The position numbers were made by a program, and so were the translations under genes. A stretch of DNA of 64,000 nt, taken from positions 1-64,000 of IMG/VR virus record IMGVR_UViG_3300006028_000003. The stretch is one strand, 5' to 3'. Shown here one piece after another: positions 22,976 to 31,593 of this stretch (the first letter of the stretch is position 1; the number at the start of each line of letters is the position of its first letter). Origin of the DNA: a virus. The notes beneath the pieces are model-generated. The model was given only the letters and a program-made list of their open reading frames with translations, was not told the origin of the DNA and did not search any database.

Positions 22976-24459
22976 AGCCCCGCCGCGAGCATCTGTTGCA
23001 TCAAGATCCCTGCAAAGCGGTACTGCCCGCTCTTCGCGGGGTGGAGCCCATCGCTCTCGAAGAAGTTGGTGTTCGTCGGGATGTTGCCGGCAGCGCTTCC
23101 AAGCATCGCATCGGCCCCCGCATCGACGAGGTTGACCCTCACGTTAGCGGTTCCCATCCCCGGCAAGGCTGCGCGGATCCCAGCGTTGATCGTCTGGCGG
23201 TCGGTCTCGTTCGCGGGGCTGAACCCGTGAGCGAAGGTGATGGTAGCGCAGTTGACTTGGTGGGGGTGGCTTCCAACCGGCACCGAATTTAGCGCGCTTA
23301 CTCTCGCTGAGACAATGGCCAGATACTGAGAAAGGATATTGGCTGCGGTGTCGGTCCCGAGGCTGTTGATGCCCCCCTCGATGTTGACGATGTTGACAAC
23401 CCCCGCAAGATAATAGGGGTCAATCATCGTTCCTTGGGTCGTGATGTCGGGGAGATTTCCCCCACCTACTAGGCGGCTTCCAGAGACTGAGATGTTGAAG
23501 GGGAGCCCAAACCGGCCCCCGAGCGCGATCCCAGCCGCCCCCGCGTAAGCCCAAGGGGTGTTGAGGTGGAACGCGACGTTCCCCTGAAGATTGGCGCCGC
23601 CCGCGATGCTGTCGCCAATCTGGAAGACCTGATACTTTACCGTTTCATTTAGATTGGTCAGATTCCAATTCAAACGGAGGTAGGCATCGAGCTGGCCCCT
23701 TTGGGTTAGACTCAATGAATCCCAGATGCCGAAGAAGCCGATGCTTCCGGTGAGGGGGTTTGAGGCCGTATGGCCTACCCCCAGAGTTCCGCTAGTGGTG
23801 ATCGCGCCAGCCCCCGGAGCAGTTCCGGAATTGCTTACTGATTGAAGAACCCCGTTGACGGTAATCTTCGTCACCAACCCATCGTTTTCGACGATGACAT
23901 ACTGAGTCTGGTTATTGCCGGCCCAGAACGAGGGAGAGGCGGTATCGGCGTTTTCGGTATTGCCGGCCCTTCTAGTTCGGGCCCCCCAGCCGTTAGAGCT
24001 AGTCAATATAACCCCATCGGCCGCAGTGATGTTTGTGCTGACTTCCGCGATGGTCATGCTCTGACTATTCGAGGCCCCCCGCTGATTGGAGTCGGCTCTG
24101 AATAGGCAAACCATCACATAGGGAACCTGGAAAACCAACGCGGTAAAATTCAACCAAGTGGGGGTGCTGAAAAGGGGGATGCCTGGGCCTCCGGTTACAA
24201 TCGCCGGCTTCCCCCCCAACCCGATGGTGTCGTAGAACGGTCGGTTGATCGCTGCCGCCTGAGTCGCATCGGCCCCGTTCCCGCTCTGATCTTGCCAGGC
24301 GTCAACTGCCGTCCCGTCGGCCGCGGGGCTTCCACCAAACCGGATGGAGCTTGCAACGGAGGCATCCAAAACAACGCGGCCCCCTGCAGGTCGAATCGGG
24401 CTAAAGACCGGGGGAGCCACCGGCGGCGGCACGAAGAAGTTGGTGTTGACGGCAGGCAT
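22972..24459 (-). CDS. LamG-like domain plus SGNH/GDSL hydrolase
   Basis: A 495-aa protein. Residues about 28-265 resemble a LamG/concanavalin-type carbohydrate-binding jelly roll, ending IGFFGIWDSLSLTQRGQLDAYL. Residues 275-495 are an SGNH hydrolase: GDSIAGGA (S284 nucleophile), a GGINSLGTD block and DGLHPAKSG (D470, H473). The likely role is deacylation of a host surface glycan during attachment, as in phage esterases. It lies between the surface paralogs and a collagen-like protein, supporting a virion location. Confidence 0.85.
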   Translation of the reverse strand: MPAVNTNFFVPPPVAPPVFSPIRPAGGRVVLDASVASSIRFGGSPAADGTAVDAWQDQSGNGADATQAAAINRPFYDTIGLGGKPAIVTGGPGIPLFSTPTWLNFTALVFQVPYVMVCLFRADSNQRGASNSQSMTIAEVSTNITAADGVILTSSNGWGARTRRAGNTENADTASPSFWAGNNQTQYVIVENDGLVTKITVNGVLQSVSNSGTAPGAGAITTSGTLGVGHTASNPLTGSIGFFGIWDSLSLTQRGQLDAYLRLNWNLTNLNETVKYQVFQIGDSIAGGANLQGNVAFHLNTPWAYAGAAGIALGGRFGLPFNISVSGSRLVGGGNLPDITTQGTMIDPYYLAGVVNIVNIEGGINSLGTDTAANILSQYLAIVSARVSALNSVPVGSHPHQVNCATITFAHGFSPANETDRQTINAGIRAALPGMGTANVRVNLVDAGADAMLGSAAGNIPTNTNFFESDGLHPAKSGQYRFAGILMQQMLAAGL

Positions 24460-24665
24460 CAGGGGGATTCCTTAGGAGGCTCCGGGGGATCCGGCTTGAT
24501 GAAGGAACCTGAGGTGGGATCAAACCTCCAATCTCCTGGCTCAAGCCCCAGCGCTGCGGCGGTGGCCCCCAAGAAGTCGTTGAGCCGGGCCTGCGCGACG
24601 GCGAGGGTTTCCTGATGCCCCTTCATGAGGATGAGGCTTTGATCGGAGAGCTTTACGACCGTCAT
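24459..24665 (-). CDS. Hypothetical small protein, 68 aa
   Basis: ATG 24665 is overlapped by the preceding stop (ATGA), and it ends at the SGNH gene start. An N-terminal polar helix (QSLILMKGHQETLAVAQARL) is followed by a Pro-rich tail. It might be a small chaperone or connector for the adjacent surface proteins; not recognised. Confidence 0.6.
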   Translation of the reverse strand: MTVVKLSDQSLILMKGHQETLAVAQARLNDFLGATAAALGLEPGDWRFDPTSGSFIKPDPPEPPKESP

Positions 24666-24832
24666 TTGGTGATGACCCCTACGGAGACCAACCGGAGGTA
24701 GATCCGATGGGTGAGGCTTTGGCCATGCCGATCGGATAGCTTTGTTTCCTCGGCGATGATGGGCTCCGATTTCACCGGGTCGGCCTTGGCGATGGCGGCC
24801 TTGAAATATTCGACTGCTTCCGGATGTTCCAT
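24662..24832 (-). CDS. Hypothetical small protein, 56 aa
   Basis: ATG 24832 to TGA 24662-24664, overlapping the next start. The product (MEHPEAVEYFKAAIAK...) has one helix and a C-terminal beta-like stretch (RIYLRLVSVGVIT). No cysteines. It is located between the collagen-like and SGNH genes. Confidence 0.55.
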   Translation of the reverse strand: MEHPEAVEYFKAAIAKADPVKSEPIIAEETKLSDRHGQSLTHRIYLRLVSVGVITK

Positions 24833-24854
24833 GGTCTTCTTCCTTGAGGGGAAT

Positions 24855-26120
24855 TTAGGCTAGTGCGACGAGGCGAGCAATCCCGCTCGTACCCCAAAAC
24901 ATGAGGTTGCCGGTGGTAGGGTCAACATAGAGCCCCCCGTACCCCGCTGGCATCGCAACGGTCGGGATCGCGTTTGCTTGACGGAACGAAAGGACCCCGT
25001 TGCCGCTTCCGAATTGCGCGGTGATAGAGAAGAGCTGGGTTCCGGCGGGCATCACTGCGACAGGGCAATGGGCGTCAGAGATGTCGTCGTTGTTGCCGAT
25101 CCACACCCCCGAGTTTTGGGCGCAGTTGACAAATAGTTGACCCCCCGGATTGATCTCGAGGGTGAAGTTGCCGGCGCTTTCGGTGAAGCCGAAGCCGCTC
25201 TGGAAGAGCCAAAGCGCTCCGAAAGAAGCCGACGATGCCGGGGCCCCGAAAGAAGCCACTGCATCCCCCGCCATCAAGAAACGATAGAAGCGGGTGGGCC
25301 CCCCTGCTGGTGGAGCTGGGAGGTTGAAGTTGATGTTTCCGTTAGTGCCCGCGGCTGCGGTAGTGGCCTGCGCGGTGATGTTGAGGTTCTCCGCGGTTGG
25401 GTTAGCGGTGGTCGCCTGGGAAATAGTCGGCGCCGCTTGCGTCGCCCCAAATTGGAGGTTGTTGTAAAGAATCGGAAGGGTGCCGCCGGCCCCGCCGACG
25501 CCAAGCGATTGCACCGTCGCGGTGACCTGGTAGCCGCTCGTGACGGTGAAGGCCAAATCTAATCCAGACAACAGTTGGGTAGCCGGCCCGTCGTAGGTAA
25601 CCCCGGACCCAGAGGGGATAACCGTCGTCGGAGCTGCGTTAGTGACCCCTCCACTTGAGCCAAGGTTGGTCAAAGTGATGGTTCCGACGCCGACCGCGAA
25701 GAGCGAATAGGCCCCACCGCCACCAGCGACTAGCACCGCGGCCCCCACTACCGCCCCGACGGTGTTACTCACCGAGACGACGACGTTGGAGCCGACGGCC
25801 GGTTGAGTGAAGTTGGCCGTCGTCGTTGCATTGAAGGCCGGTCCCGTAGGCCCGGTTACCCCCGCAGCGCCAGTGGCTCCGGTCGCGCCCGCTCCTGTTG
25901 CGCCCGTCGGCCCCAGGGGGCCGGTTGCGCCAGTCGCACCGTTCGGCCCGGTCGGCCCGGTCGGGCCTAGTGGACCAGTCGCCCCCGTGACACCTGCCCC
26001 AGTGGGCCCCGTCGGCCCGACTGGGCCTGTCGGGCCGGTAGCGCCTCCACCCCCACCACCTCCGGTGAGCGAGTCGATAGCGACTCTAGAAAACGTCGAA
26101 ATGGTTACGGGCTTGGTCAT
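24855..26120 (-). CDS. Collagen-like protein with large C-terminal domain
   Basis: A 421-aa protein: a short N-terminus, a Gly-rich hinge and then about 23 Gly-X-Y triplets (residues about 27-97, GPTGPTGA style), followed by a roughly 320-residue beta-rich C-terminal domain. Collagen-like repeats of this type form trimeric rods in phage and tectivirus spikes. The C-terminal domain would be the head or receptor-binding part. Its stop overlaps the transglycosylase start region (ATGA). One of three such proteins in the window. Confidence 0.85.
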   Translation of the reverse strand: MTKPVTISTFSRVAIDSLTGGGGGGGATGPTGPVGPTGPTGAGVTGATGPLGPTGPTGPNGATGATGPLGPTGATGAGATGATGAAGVTGPTGPAFNATTTANFTQPAVGSNVVVSVSNTVGAVVGAAVLVAGGGGAYSLFAVGVGTITLTNLGSSGGVTNAAPTTVIPSGSGVTYDGPATQLLSGLDLAFTVTSGYQVTATVQSLGVGGAGGTLPILYNNLQFGATQAAPTISQATTANPTAENLNITAQATTAAAGTNGNINFNLPAPPAGGPTRFYRFLMAGDAVASFGAPASSASFGALWLFQSGFGFTESAGNFTLEINPGGQLFVNCAQNSGVWIGNNDDISDAHCPVAVMPAGTQLFSITAQFGSGNGVLSFRQANAIPTVAMPAGYGGLYVDPTTGNLMFWGTSGIARLVALA

Positions 26121-26818
26121 GATCTTTTCCGTCTGTTGCGTTTCGGCGGTTGGTCGATAGTGAGGCCGTAGGCGACGGCGGCACTGGAGAGGAAGATGGC
26201 CCCAGCGATGAACCAGGGGCGGTGCTTGTCGTAGAATCCGTAGTCTAGACCGTAAACAGGATCGGTTTCAGGTCCGTACGGATTCGTTGAGCCGGTATCT
26301 ACTGAGGCATACGCTTGCGCGATTGCATCCTTCGCCGTTTGAGTGGCCGCGGCCCGCGCTACGAAGTTCGCTAGATCTTGGAGGCTTATGTAGCCTTTAC
26401 CTTTTGCATCGAGCCCTTTATTCGCGTTGTAGTAGGCGCTCGGTGCAGCGGTGACCGTATCGGTAAGATGCTTTACAGCCGGTAGAGTCGCCGGAAGGAA
26501 ATTCGCGAGGTAGACTCTGACCCCGCTCCGCAGCGGCCCGTACGACGCGACTAGGCCCTTCATAAAACCTAGAACGACTGTTTGAAGTTGCCGCGAGGCC
26601 GGCCAAGTCAGGTAGGTTTGGGGATCGGTTCCAGCGAATTGCTGAATCAAGCTAGCGCTAGCCTGATTGATTCCGTAGAACGGCTGCCCTGCTTGATTTG
26701 GGATTGCTGGGTTGAGCCCGCTCTCGGCGTATAGGACAGGGATAAGCCATTCCGGACGGATTCCAGTCTCGTTGTAGATCTGCCAAAAAATCGGAAATGA
26801 GGCGCTATCGAGACTCAC
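26117..26818 (-). CDS. Membrane-anchored lytic transglycosylase (SLT-like)
   Basis: A 233-aa protein. Residues about 8-110 form an SLT domain: [21 protein letters not shown] places the catalytic Glu at residue 32, and FYGINQAS and [11 protein letters not shown] follow. Near the C-terminus is one membrane helix ([18 protein letters not shown], about 202-219) ending in a basic tail (KRNRRKR). Peptidoglycan cleavage by a virion membrane protein would help genome entry. A tail-anchored transglycosylase is more typical of internal-membrane viruses than of tailed phages. Confidence 0.8.
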   Translation of the reverse strand: MSLDSASFPIFWQIYNETGIRPEWLIPVLYAESGLNPAIPNQAGQPFYGINQASASLIQQFAGTDPQTYLTWPASRQLQTVVLGFMKGLVASYGPLRSGVRVYLANFLPATLPAVKHLTDTVTAAPSAYYNANKGLDAKGKGYISLQDLANFVARAAATQTAKDAIAQAYASVDTGSTNPYGPETDPVYGLDYGFYDKHRPWFIAGAIFLSSAAVAYGLTIDQPPKRNRRKRS

Positions 26819-26850
26819 GCGACGGCCTCGTGTGGGTTACGGGAAGTAGT

Positions 26851-27339
26851 ATGGCCCTTCCCTTGAAGCACGGCTTTCACGGCACCCCGACGTACCGCTC
26901 TTGGTGCGCGATGAAAAGCCGCTGTTTGAATCCGAACGCCCACAAATACGAGTGTTATGGTGGGGCTGGGGTCAAGATCCACCCACCGTGGTTGAAGTTC
27001 GAGAACTTCCTTCGCGACATGGGGGTTAGGCCCTCCCTCCACCACTCGCTTGATCGCTTCCCTAATCCGCGTGGGAGCTATGTTCCTGGGAACGTTCGGT
27101 GGGCGACGCGGGAGCAGCAAAACTCCAATCGGATTACGACTAAATGGATCACGGCGAACGGCGAGAGACTTCACGTATCGGACTGGGCTAGGCGTTTGAA
27201 TTGCCCCGAGGCTACGATTGTCCGTCGAATAAAACTCGGCGGCATGACTCCGGAAGAGGCAGTCACGAAACCGATCCGCCCATGCAAGCGCGGTGCTGAT
27301 CGAGCCCCTTACCCTCATCGAGGCTCTTCTAAGGGCTGA
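26851..27339 (+). CDS. HNH homing-type endonuclease 1
   Basis: The start is chosen at ATG 26851 (GGGAAGT upstream); the frame extends to 26797 but that part overlaps the transglycosylase gene. The 162-aa product has TYRSWCAMKSRCLNP, YGGAGVKIHPPW, HSLDRFPNPRG and NVRWATREQQNSNR, the HNH motif order of free-standing phage endonucleases, and then a helix-turn-helix-like C-terminus (LHVSDWARRLNCPEATIV). It is oriented against its left neighbour and is related to the genes at 31594 and 34469, so it is probably a mobile intron-less homing gene. Confidence 0.8.
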   Translation: MALPLKHGFHGTPTYRSWCAMKSRCLNPNAHKYECYGGAGVKIHPPWLKFENFLRDMGVRPSLHHSLDRFPNPRGSYVPGNVRWATREQQNSNRITTKWITANGERLHVSDWARRLNCPEATIVRRIKLGGMTPEEAVTKPIRPCKRGADRAPYPHRGSSKG

Positions 27340-27408
27340 GCTAGTCATCCGGGCCGGGACCTTGACAAGATGCTAGCTCGGCGTCTCAACTACGTCTAGA
27401 CTCAGATC

Positions 27409-27918
27409 GTGCCCCTCATTCGCGGGACAACCGATGCAACCCGAAGTGAGAACATCCGCCGCCTCCGTCGCGAGGGCTACGACTTCCATCAAGCCGCTGC
27501 AATTGCATACCGGATCCAACGAGAAGAGCTGAAAAAGCGCCACCATAAGGCTGGAGAACCCATGAGCCGATCCCTCGTCCGTAGACGTCGTTCCCGCCGC
27601 GGTATCGCCCGGCTCAACCCCATCGGCAAAGGGCCGGTTACAACCGCACTGAAATGGCTCGGCGCTGGAGTTCTCGTCGGCGGAGTCGCCGGGGGCGTTG
27701 GCTCAGCGAGCGGGATGACATCGGCTAATTTGCCGACGGGCATCATCGGGGGAGCCTCAGCCGTTGTCGGATTGGAGGTCCTCGGTGGGTTGGTGGTGGG
27801 TCTGGCTAGCCCCACTTACCGGAACCCGGCGTTGGCTACGGCTGGGATCGGTCTCGCGGCTCTGCTCATCACTCAGCTCGTGACGACGACGGCGTTTGCG
27901 GCTCCGAAGACGGCTTAG
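27409..27918 (+). CDS. Membrane protein with basic N-terminus, 169 aa
   Basis: GTG start at 27409. Residues 1-50 contain a phage-style helix (SENIRRLRREGYDFHQAAAI) and then an Arg-rich block (RRRRSRRGIARLNP). Residues about 78-165 hold two to three Gly/Ala-rich membrane helices. The Arg-rich-then-Asn-Pro pattern just before the membrane segment recurs in the basic virion protein at 61397-62959, which suggests a shared targeting or DNA-contact feature. A later internal start at 27562 (MSRSLV) is possible. Confidence 0.65.
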   Translation: MPLIRGTTDATRSENIRRLRREGYDFHQAAAIAYRIQREELKKRHHKAGEPMSRSLVRRRRSRRGIARLNPIGKGPVTTALKWLGAGVLVGGVAGGVGSASGMTSANLPTGIIGGASAVVGLEVLGGLVVGLASPTYRNPALATAGIGLAALLITQLVTTTAFAAPKTA

Positions 27919-27957
27919 AGACTTGCCGCCGTGGGGGCCGAGCGGGAAGATCTGGGG

Positions 27958-28128
27958 ATGACCTACCCCGCCTCGGCTGACACCTTCCCGGACCTCGTCA
28001 AAGTCGCCCGCCGCGTCATCGATCGCCAAAGCGGAAGCATGGCCGAAGACGCGATCGTGCTAGCGCGCTGGATCTTGGCGGCCGACGAGGCTCGCGAAGA
28101 CCCGCGGTTGGCCTGGGTAAAGAAATGA
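27958..28128 (+). CDS. Hypothetical small protein, 56 aa
   Basis: Preferred start ATG 27958 with GGGAAG upstream; GTG 27931 would add nine residues. The chain is acidic and helical (PDLVKVARRVIDRQ) and ends WVKK at an ATGA overlap. It lies between the membrane protein and the lysozyme module. Function unknown. Confidence 0.55.
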   Translation: MTYPASADTFPDLVKVARRVIDRQSGSMAEDAIVLARWILAADEAREDPRLAWVKK

Positions 28129-28349
28129 CCTCCCGAGATGACCTCTCCGCCAACGAGCGGGATCTGCGGGCCTTCATCAATGAGCTCCCACTCGGCCCTC
28201 ATCTCAAGACGGTGCTCATCGCGAAGCTTGAGGTGACCCTCAACGAGGTCGGGTATGATTTCGGCAACTTCCTCAAGGAAATCTGTTGCGATGAATGCCT
28301 CGAGAGGGTCAAGGCTTGCCTCGAAGCCCCGGTGGAGGAGCCATCATGA
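28125..28349 (+). CDS. Hypothetical small protein, 74 aa
   Basis: An acidic helical protein, starting MTSRDDLSANERDLRAFIN, with a CCDECLERVKAC group near its C-terminus. It overlaps the lysozyme start by 4 nt. The Cys pattern could bind metal or form disulphides. It belongs to the lysis module by position only. Confidence 0.55.
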   Translation: MTSRDDLSANERDLRAFINELPLGPHLKTVLIAKLEVTLNEVGYDFGNFLKEICCDECLERVKACLEAPVEEPS

Positions 28350-28891
28350 AAACCTCACCTGAGGGATTGAAATTCATCGCAGGCCAAGAGGGATTCGTTC
28401 CGCGGGTCTACCATGACATCGCGGGGGTGCCGACGATCGGGTTTGGGCATGTGCTGAAGATGGGCGACCCCATTACGGTCACCGAAGATCAAGCGATGGA
28501 TCTTCTTCGCCATGACATCGCGACGGCGGAGTCGGCCATCAATTCGATGGTCAAGGTGGAGCTGAACCAAAATCAAGTCGATGCATTGACTTCGTTTGTT
28601 TTCAACCTCGGCTCCGGCGCGTTGGCTACCTCGGCGTTGCTCCACTTCATCAACCTAGGCTGCTTCGCGACGGCCGCCGACGAGTTCCCCAAGTGGTGCC
28701 ACGCGCGGGTCAACGGAGAGATGGTAGTAGTGGCGGGTCTCCTCAAGCGACGTCAGCTGGAGAGGGCTCTGTTTTTGTCGACGGCGGTCGAAATCCCTCC
28801 GCCCGGCCCCCTGCCAATCACCATCAACGACGCCCCGCCGGTGTTGCCCGACGAAGGCCAGCCGACGCCTCCCGAGGATCTCGATACCTGA
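28346..28891 (+). CDS. T4-type lysozyme (GH24 muramidase), endolysin
   Basis: The start is ATG 28346, with GGTGGAGGAG directly upstream, giving 181 aa. The catalytic triad pattern is clear: E15 in AGQEGFVPRVYHD, D24, and T30 in PTIGFGH. A typical NQNQVDALTSFVFNLGSGAL block follows. GH24 enzymes cleave the glycan backbone of peptidoglycan. No signal peptide is visible, so it may depend on a holin or on membrane-peptide neighbours. The Pro-rich C-terminus (about 150-181) is an extra tail. Confidence 0.92.
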   Translation: MKTSPEGLKFIAGQEGFVPRVYHDIAGVPTIGFGHVLKMGDPITVTEDQAMDLLRHDIATAESAINSMVKVELNQNQVDALTSFVFNLGSGALATSALLHFINLGCFATAADEFPKWCHARVNGEMVVVAGLLKRRQLERALFLSTAVEIPPPGPLPITINDAPPVLPDEGQPTPPEDLDT

Positions 28892-28940
28892 GACGGGGTT
28901 GAGACGAGAGGTTGGCTTCGATTGGAGCTAGCCTCGCGGG

Positions 28941-29531
28941 ATGAATCATGCCGATCATTCCGACGACTTTGAGATGAGCTTCTGGGCCGATTGTACCCGG
29001 AGCTTCGGGGAGGAATCAAAACAGATCCTCTACATGGAGTTGATGGAGATCCCGCGGGTCGAGACTTGGCGGAGCCCCCTAAACTATGACTTCGGCGGCC
29101 GAAGCGTGATCGACATCGGCGGAGGCCCCTGTAGTGTCTTGTTGAAAGGTGAAAACCTGAAGCCCCGAAGCGTCGTCGTCGACCCCGGGAATTATCCCGA
29201 TTGGGTTTTGATGCGGTATGGCCTATCTGGGATAATTTGGCATAAGGCCCGCGGTGAAGACATCGACACAAACGGCGGGGGCGGCCGATTCGATTTGGCT
29301 TTGATTTACAACTGCCTCCAGCACTGCTCGGATCCTGAGAAGATCATTGCCAACGCCCGAGCCGTTTCGGGGCATCTCAAGATCTTCGAGTGGATCGACA
29401 TCCCGCCTCATGAAGGGCACCCACATGAGTTGAAGGCCTCGGATCTCGAGAGATGGACCAGGCAGAAGGGGGAGGTTATTGAGCTCCATGGGGAATACGG
29501 ATGCTCTGGCCGCGCATGGGTATTGCGATGA
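28941..29531 (+). CDS. Class I SAM-dependent methyltransferase
   Basis: A 196-aa protein with motif I GRSVIDIGGGPCSVLL (about 53-68), an acidic end to strand 2 (VVVDPGN) and motif IV-like DLALIYNCLQH (about 119-129). These features mark a Rossmann methyltransferase of the small-molecule or glycan group. Its stop overlaps the glycosyltransferase start (ATGA), so both probably build or modify the same glycan. The substrate is unknown. Confidence 0.8.
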   Translation: MNHADHSDDFEMSFWADCTRSFGEESKQILYMELMEIPRVETWRSPLNYDFGGRSVIDIGGGPCSVLLKGENLKPRSVVVDPGNYPDWVLMRYGLSGIIWHKARGEDIDTNGGGGRFDLALIYNCLQHCSDPEKIIANARAVSGHLKIFEWIDIPPHEGHPHELKASDLERWTRQKGEVIELHGEYGCSGRAWVLR

Positions 29532-31276
29532 ACCGCAAGTTCCGCTTCCACATGGTGACGATGCCCCACGTACAAGTCAACAAACATTGGAACGCCTGCG
29601 CCTATACTCAGAAGGATGTCAAGTACGTGGCCGCCATGGCCCCGCGAGGCCACGAGATCATTCTCTATGGCAACGAAGGCTCGAACGTCGGCCATGGCGT
29701 CGAGATTGTCCAGCTCCTAACCGAAGAGGAAAGGTCTTCATGGTTCGGAGGCCACAACAAGCAAAAGCTATACGATCTTCGTTGGGACAGTAACGAACCC
29801 TATTGGCGCCTGCAAGCGGAACGCGCGATCCCGGCTCTGAAAGCCCGGGTTAGAAAGGGTGACTTTATCCTTTCTCTTTCGGGGTGCTGCCATCAACCGA
29901 TCGCGGATCACTTCCCCGGAAGCTACTCAGGTAATCCAACCGGCCCTATGTGGGTCGAGTATGGGTGTGGGTACTATGGAATTTTCTCGAAGCGAGTCGT
30001 TTACGAGAGCGAGACTCATCGGTCTTGGCTCCATGGTCGACGCGACAGTCGCGTAGGCGATTTCCACGATGCGGTGGTGCCGAACTATTGGGACCTTTCC
30101 GAGTTTGCCCTCGCGCGAGAAGAGGTTGAGCCTTACTTTTTGTTTGTAGGGAGGATCATTGAAGACAAGGGCTGGCGCGTCGCCGTTGAGGTGACGAAAG
30201 CGATCGGAGCCAAGTTGGTTCTCGCCGGTCAAGGCGATCCCGGAGCTTTGCCGGATCACGTTACCTTTATTGGCCATGTCGACATCCCGACGCGAAACCT
30301 ACTGATGACCAACGCCATCGCAACCTTCTGCCCTACAACGTTCAGGGAGCCATTTGGGGGCACCGCCGCTGAAACGCAGCTTTGCGGGACTCCCGCGATC
30401 ACCACCGACTATGGAGCGTTTGTAGAGACGACCCTCCCTGAATGGAGGTGCGCGACTCATCGTGAGTTCGTCGAGGCGGCTATGAGAGCCCAGACGTTGA
30501 CCGTAGGGGATAGGGCCGCGATCAAGGCTAGGGCGTCGTCGCTCTACTCTCTCGAGGCCGCGGCGGTTCTGTACGAGCGTTACTTCTCCCGGATCCTTTC
30601 AGTTTGGTGGGGAGGCTACTACGAGATGAGAGACCTCGACACCTTGGGGCTCCCTTCCTCAGAGTCGGTCGAATTGCCGCCTCTGGTGGATCAACCCCTA
30701 CCTCCCCCGAGCGCGGTTTGCGACTTCACGAAGATCACCGACGAAGAAACCCCCCAAGCGATTCGGCTAGCTTCTTGGTTCCGCCAGAAGCATCCGGATA
30801 AGCGAATCCTCGATGTGGGGTGCGGGCCTGGGATCTACGTCGAAGAGATGCGGAAGGTTGGGATCGAGGCCTATGGGGTGGATAACGATGAGCGGTTAGT
30901 GGAAGGCCCATACCTTACTCGGTTCGACATCACTGAGCTGTGGGAAGAGTTTATCGATGGCGTGGGAGCTTACCCCGATGTCATCTTGAGCCTTGAGGTT
31001 GGCGAGCACATTCCCGAAGAGAAGGCCGATGCCTATATCGAGTTTCTTATGATGTGCGAGCCGGATCTAATCTACTTCAGCGCGGCTCGACCCGGCCAAG
31101 GCGGCAACGGCCACATCAACCTCCAACCTAAATCTTACTGGATCAAGAAATTTTACGCTGCCGGATTCTGGCTCGATGTCGATGCGGCCGAGGAGGCCCT
31201 AGCCTTCATCCGGTCTGGGTACCACCTTGGGTGGCTTACCCAAAACCTTTGCGTCTTTCGCCGAGCCAGCGACTAG
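29528..31276 (+). CDS. Fusion of GT4-like glycosyltransferase and SAM methyltransferase
   Basis: Starts at ATG 29528 (ATGA overlap), 582 aa. Residues 1-360 look like a GT4-type glycosyltransferase: PYFLFVGRIIEDKGW (from about 202), IGHVDIPTRNLL, and CPTTFREPFGGTAAE (about 269-283, the E-x7-E-like region). Residues about 395-582 carry a methyltransferase, RILDVGCGPGIYVEEM (426-441), with DVILSLEVGEHI as motif IV. One enzyme may therefore transfer a sugar and methylate it. This may modify host or virion surface glycan; the target is not shown. Confidence 0.85.
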   Translation: MNRKFRFHMVTMPHVQVNKHWNACAYTQKDVKYVAAMAPRGHEIILYGNEGSNVGHGVEIVQLLTEEERSSWFGGHNKQKLYDLRWDSNEPYWRLQAERAIPALKARVRKGDFILSLSGCCHQPIADHFPGSYSGNPTGPMWVEYGCGYYGIFSKRVVYESETHRSWLHGRRDSRVGDFHDAVVPNYWDLSEFALAREEVEPYFLFVGRIIEDKGWRVAVEVTKAIGAKLVLAGQGDPGALPDHVTFIGHVDIPTRNLLMTNAIATFCPTTFREPFGGTAAETQLCGTPAITTDYGAFVETTLPEWRCATHREFVEAAMRAQTLTVGDRAAIKARASSLYSLEAAAVLYERYFSRILSVWWGGYYEMRDLDTLGLPSSESVELPPLVDQPLPPPSAVCDFTKITDEETPQAIRLASWFRQKHPDKRILDVGCGPGIYVEEMRKVGIEAYGVDNDERLVEGPYLTRFDITELWEEFIDGVGAYPDVILSLEVGEHIPEEKADAYIEFLMMCEPDLIYFSAARPGQGGNGHINLQPKSYWIKKFYAAGFWLDVDAAEEALAFIRSGYHLGWLTQNLCVFRRASD

Positions 31277-31551
31277 CGTTGTCTCTCCATCCACTTCGAC
31301 AGCGCGGCCCGATCCACAAAGCGCTTGCCCCAACAAATCTCGCAGGTCTGTCGGCTCGCCTTGTGGAGGTGGCCCTCGAACCATGTCTCGGTGACGATTT
31401 CCCCAGTCGGCTCTCCGTTAGGCCCTGGGCAGGCCGGGCACTTGGCGACGAAGCGATCGGGTTTGGTGTCCTCCTCGTCTGAGAAAGAGATCGGCCGGTT
31501 GGCCTTCGGGAACTTCGAGGGGTCGCGGGGCATCTGAGCCAAGACTAACAT
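31273..31551 (-). CDS. Zinc-ribbon-like protein, 92 aa
   Basis: Has CPAC (about 38-41) and CEIC (about 70-73), an arrangement typical of a four-Cys zinc ribbon, in a basic, Trp-containing chain. The start is uncertain: 31551 or 31533, neither with a strong ribosome-binding site. It overlaps convergently with the glycosyltransferase stop. Divergent from the HNH gene at 31594. Confidence 0.55.
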   Translation of the reverse strand: MLVLAQMPRDPSKFPKANRPISFSDEEDTKPDRFVAKCPACPGPNGEPTGEIVTETWFEGHLHKASRQTCEICWGKRFVDRAALSKWMERQR

Positions 31552-31593
31552 AGACCTAGCGCTCGAACAAGTTTATAGCTATCATCTGCGTCA

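Noticed and set aside
25807-26160. Collagen-like repeats on the plus strand ([11 protein letters not shown] style)
   Set aside because: These are antisense readings of the minus-strand Gly-X-Y genes. Both directions look repetitive because GGC/GCC and CCC/GGG codons pair. The minus-strand genes have proper starts and end domains.
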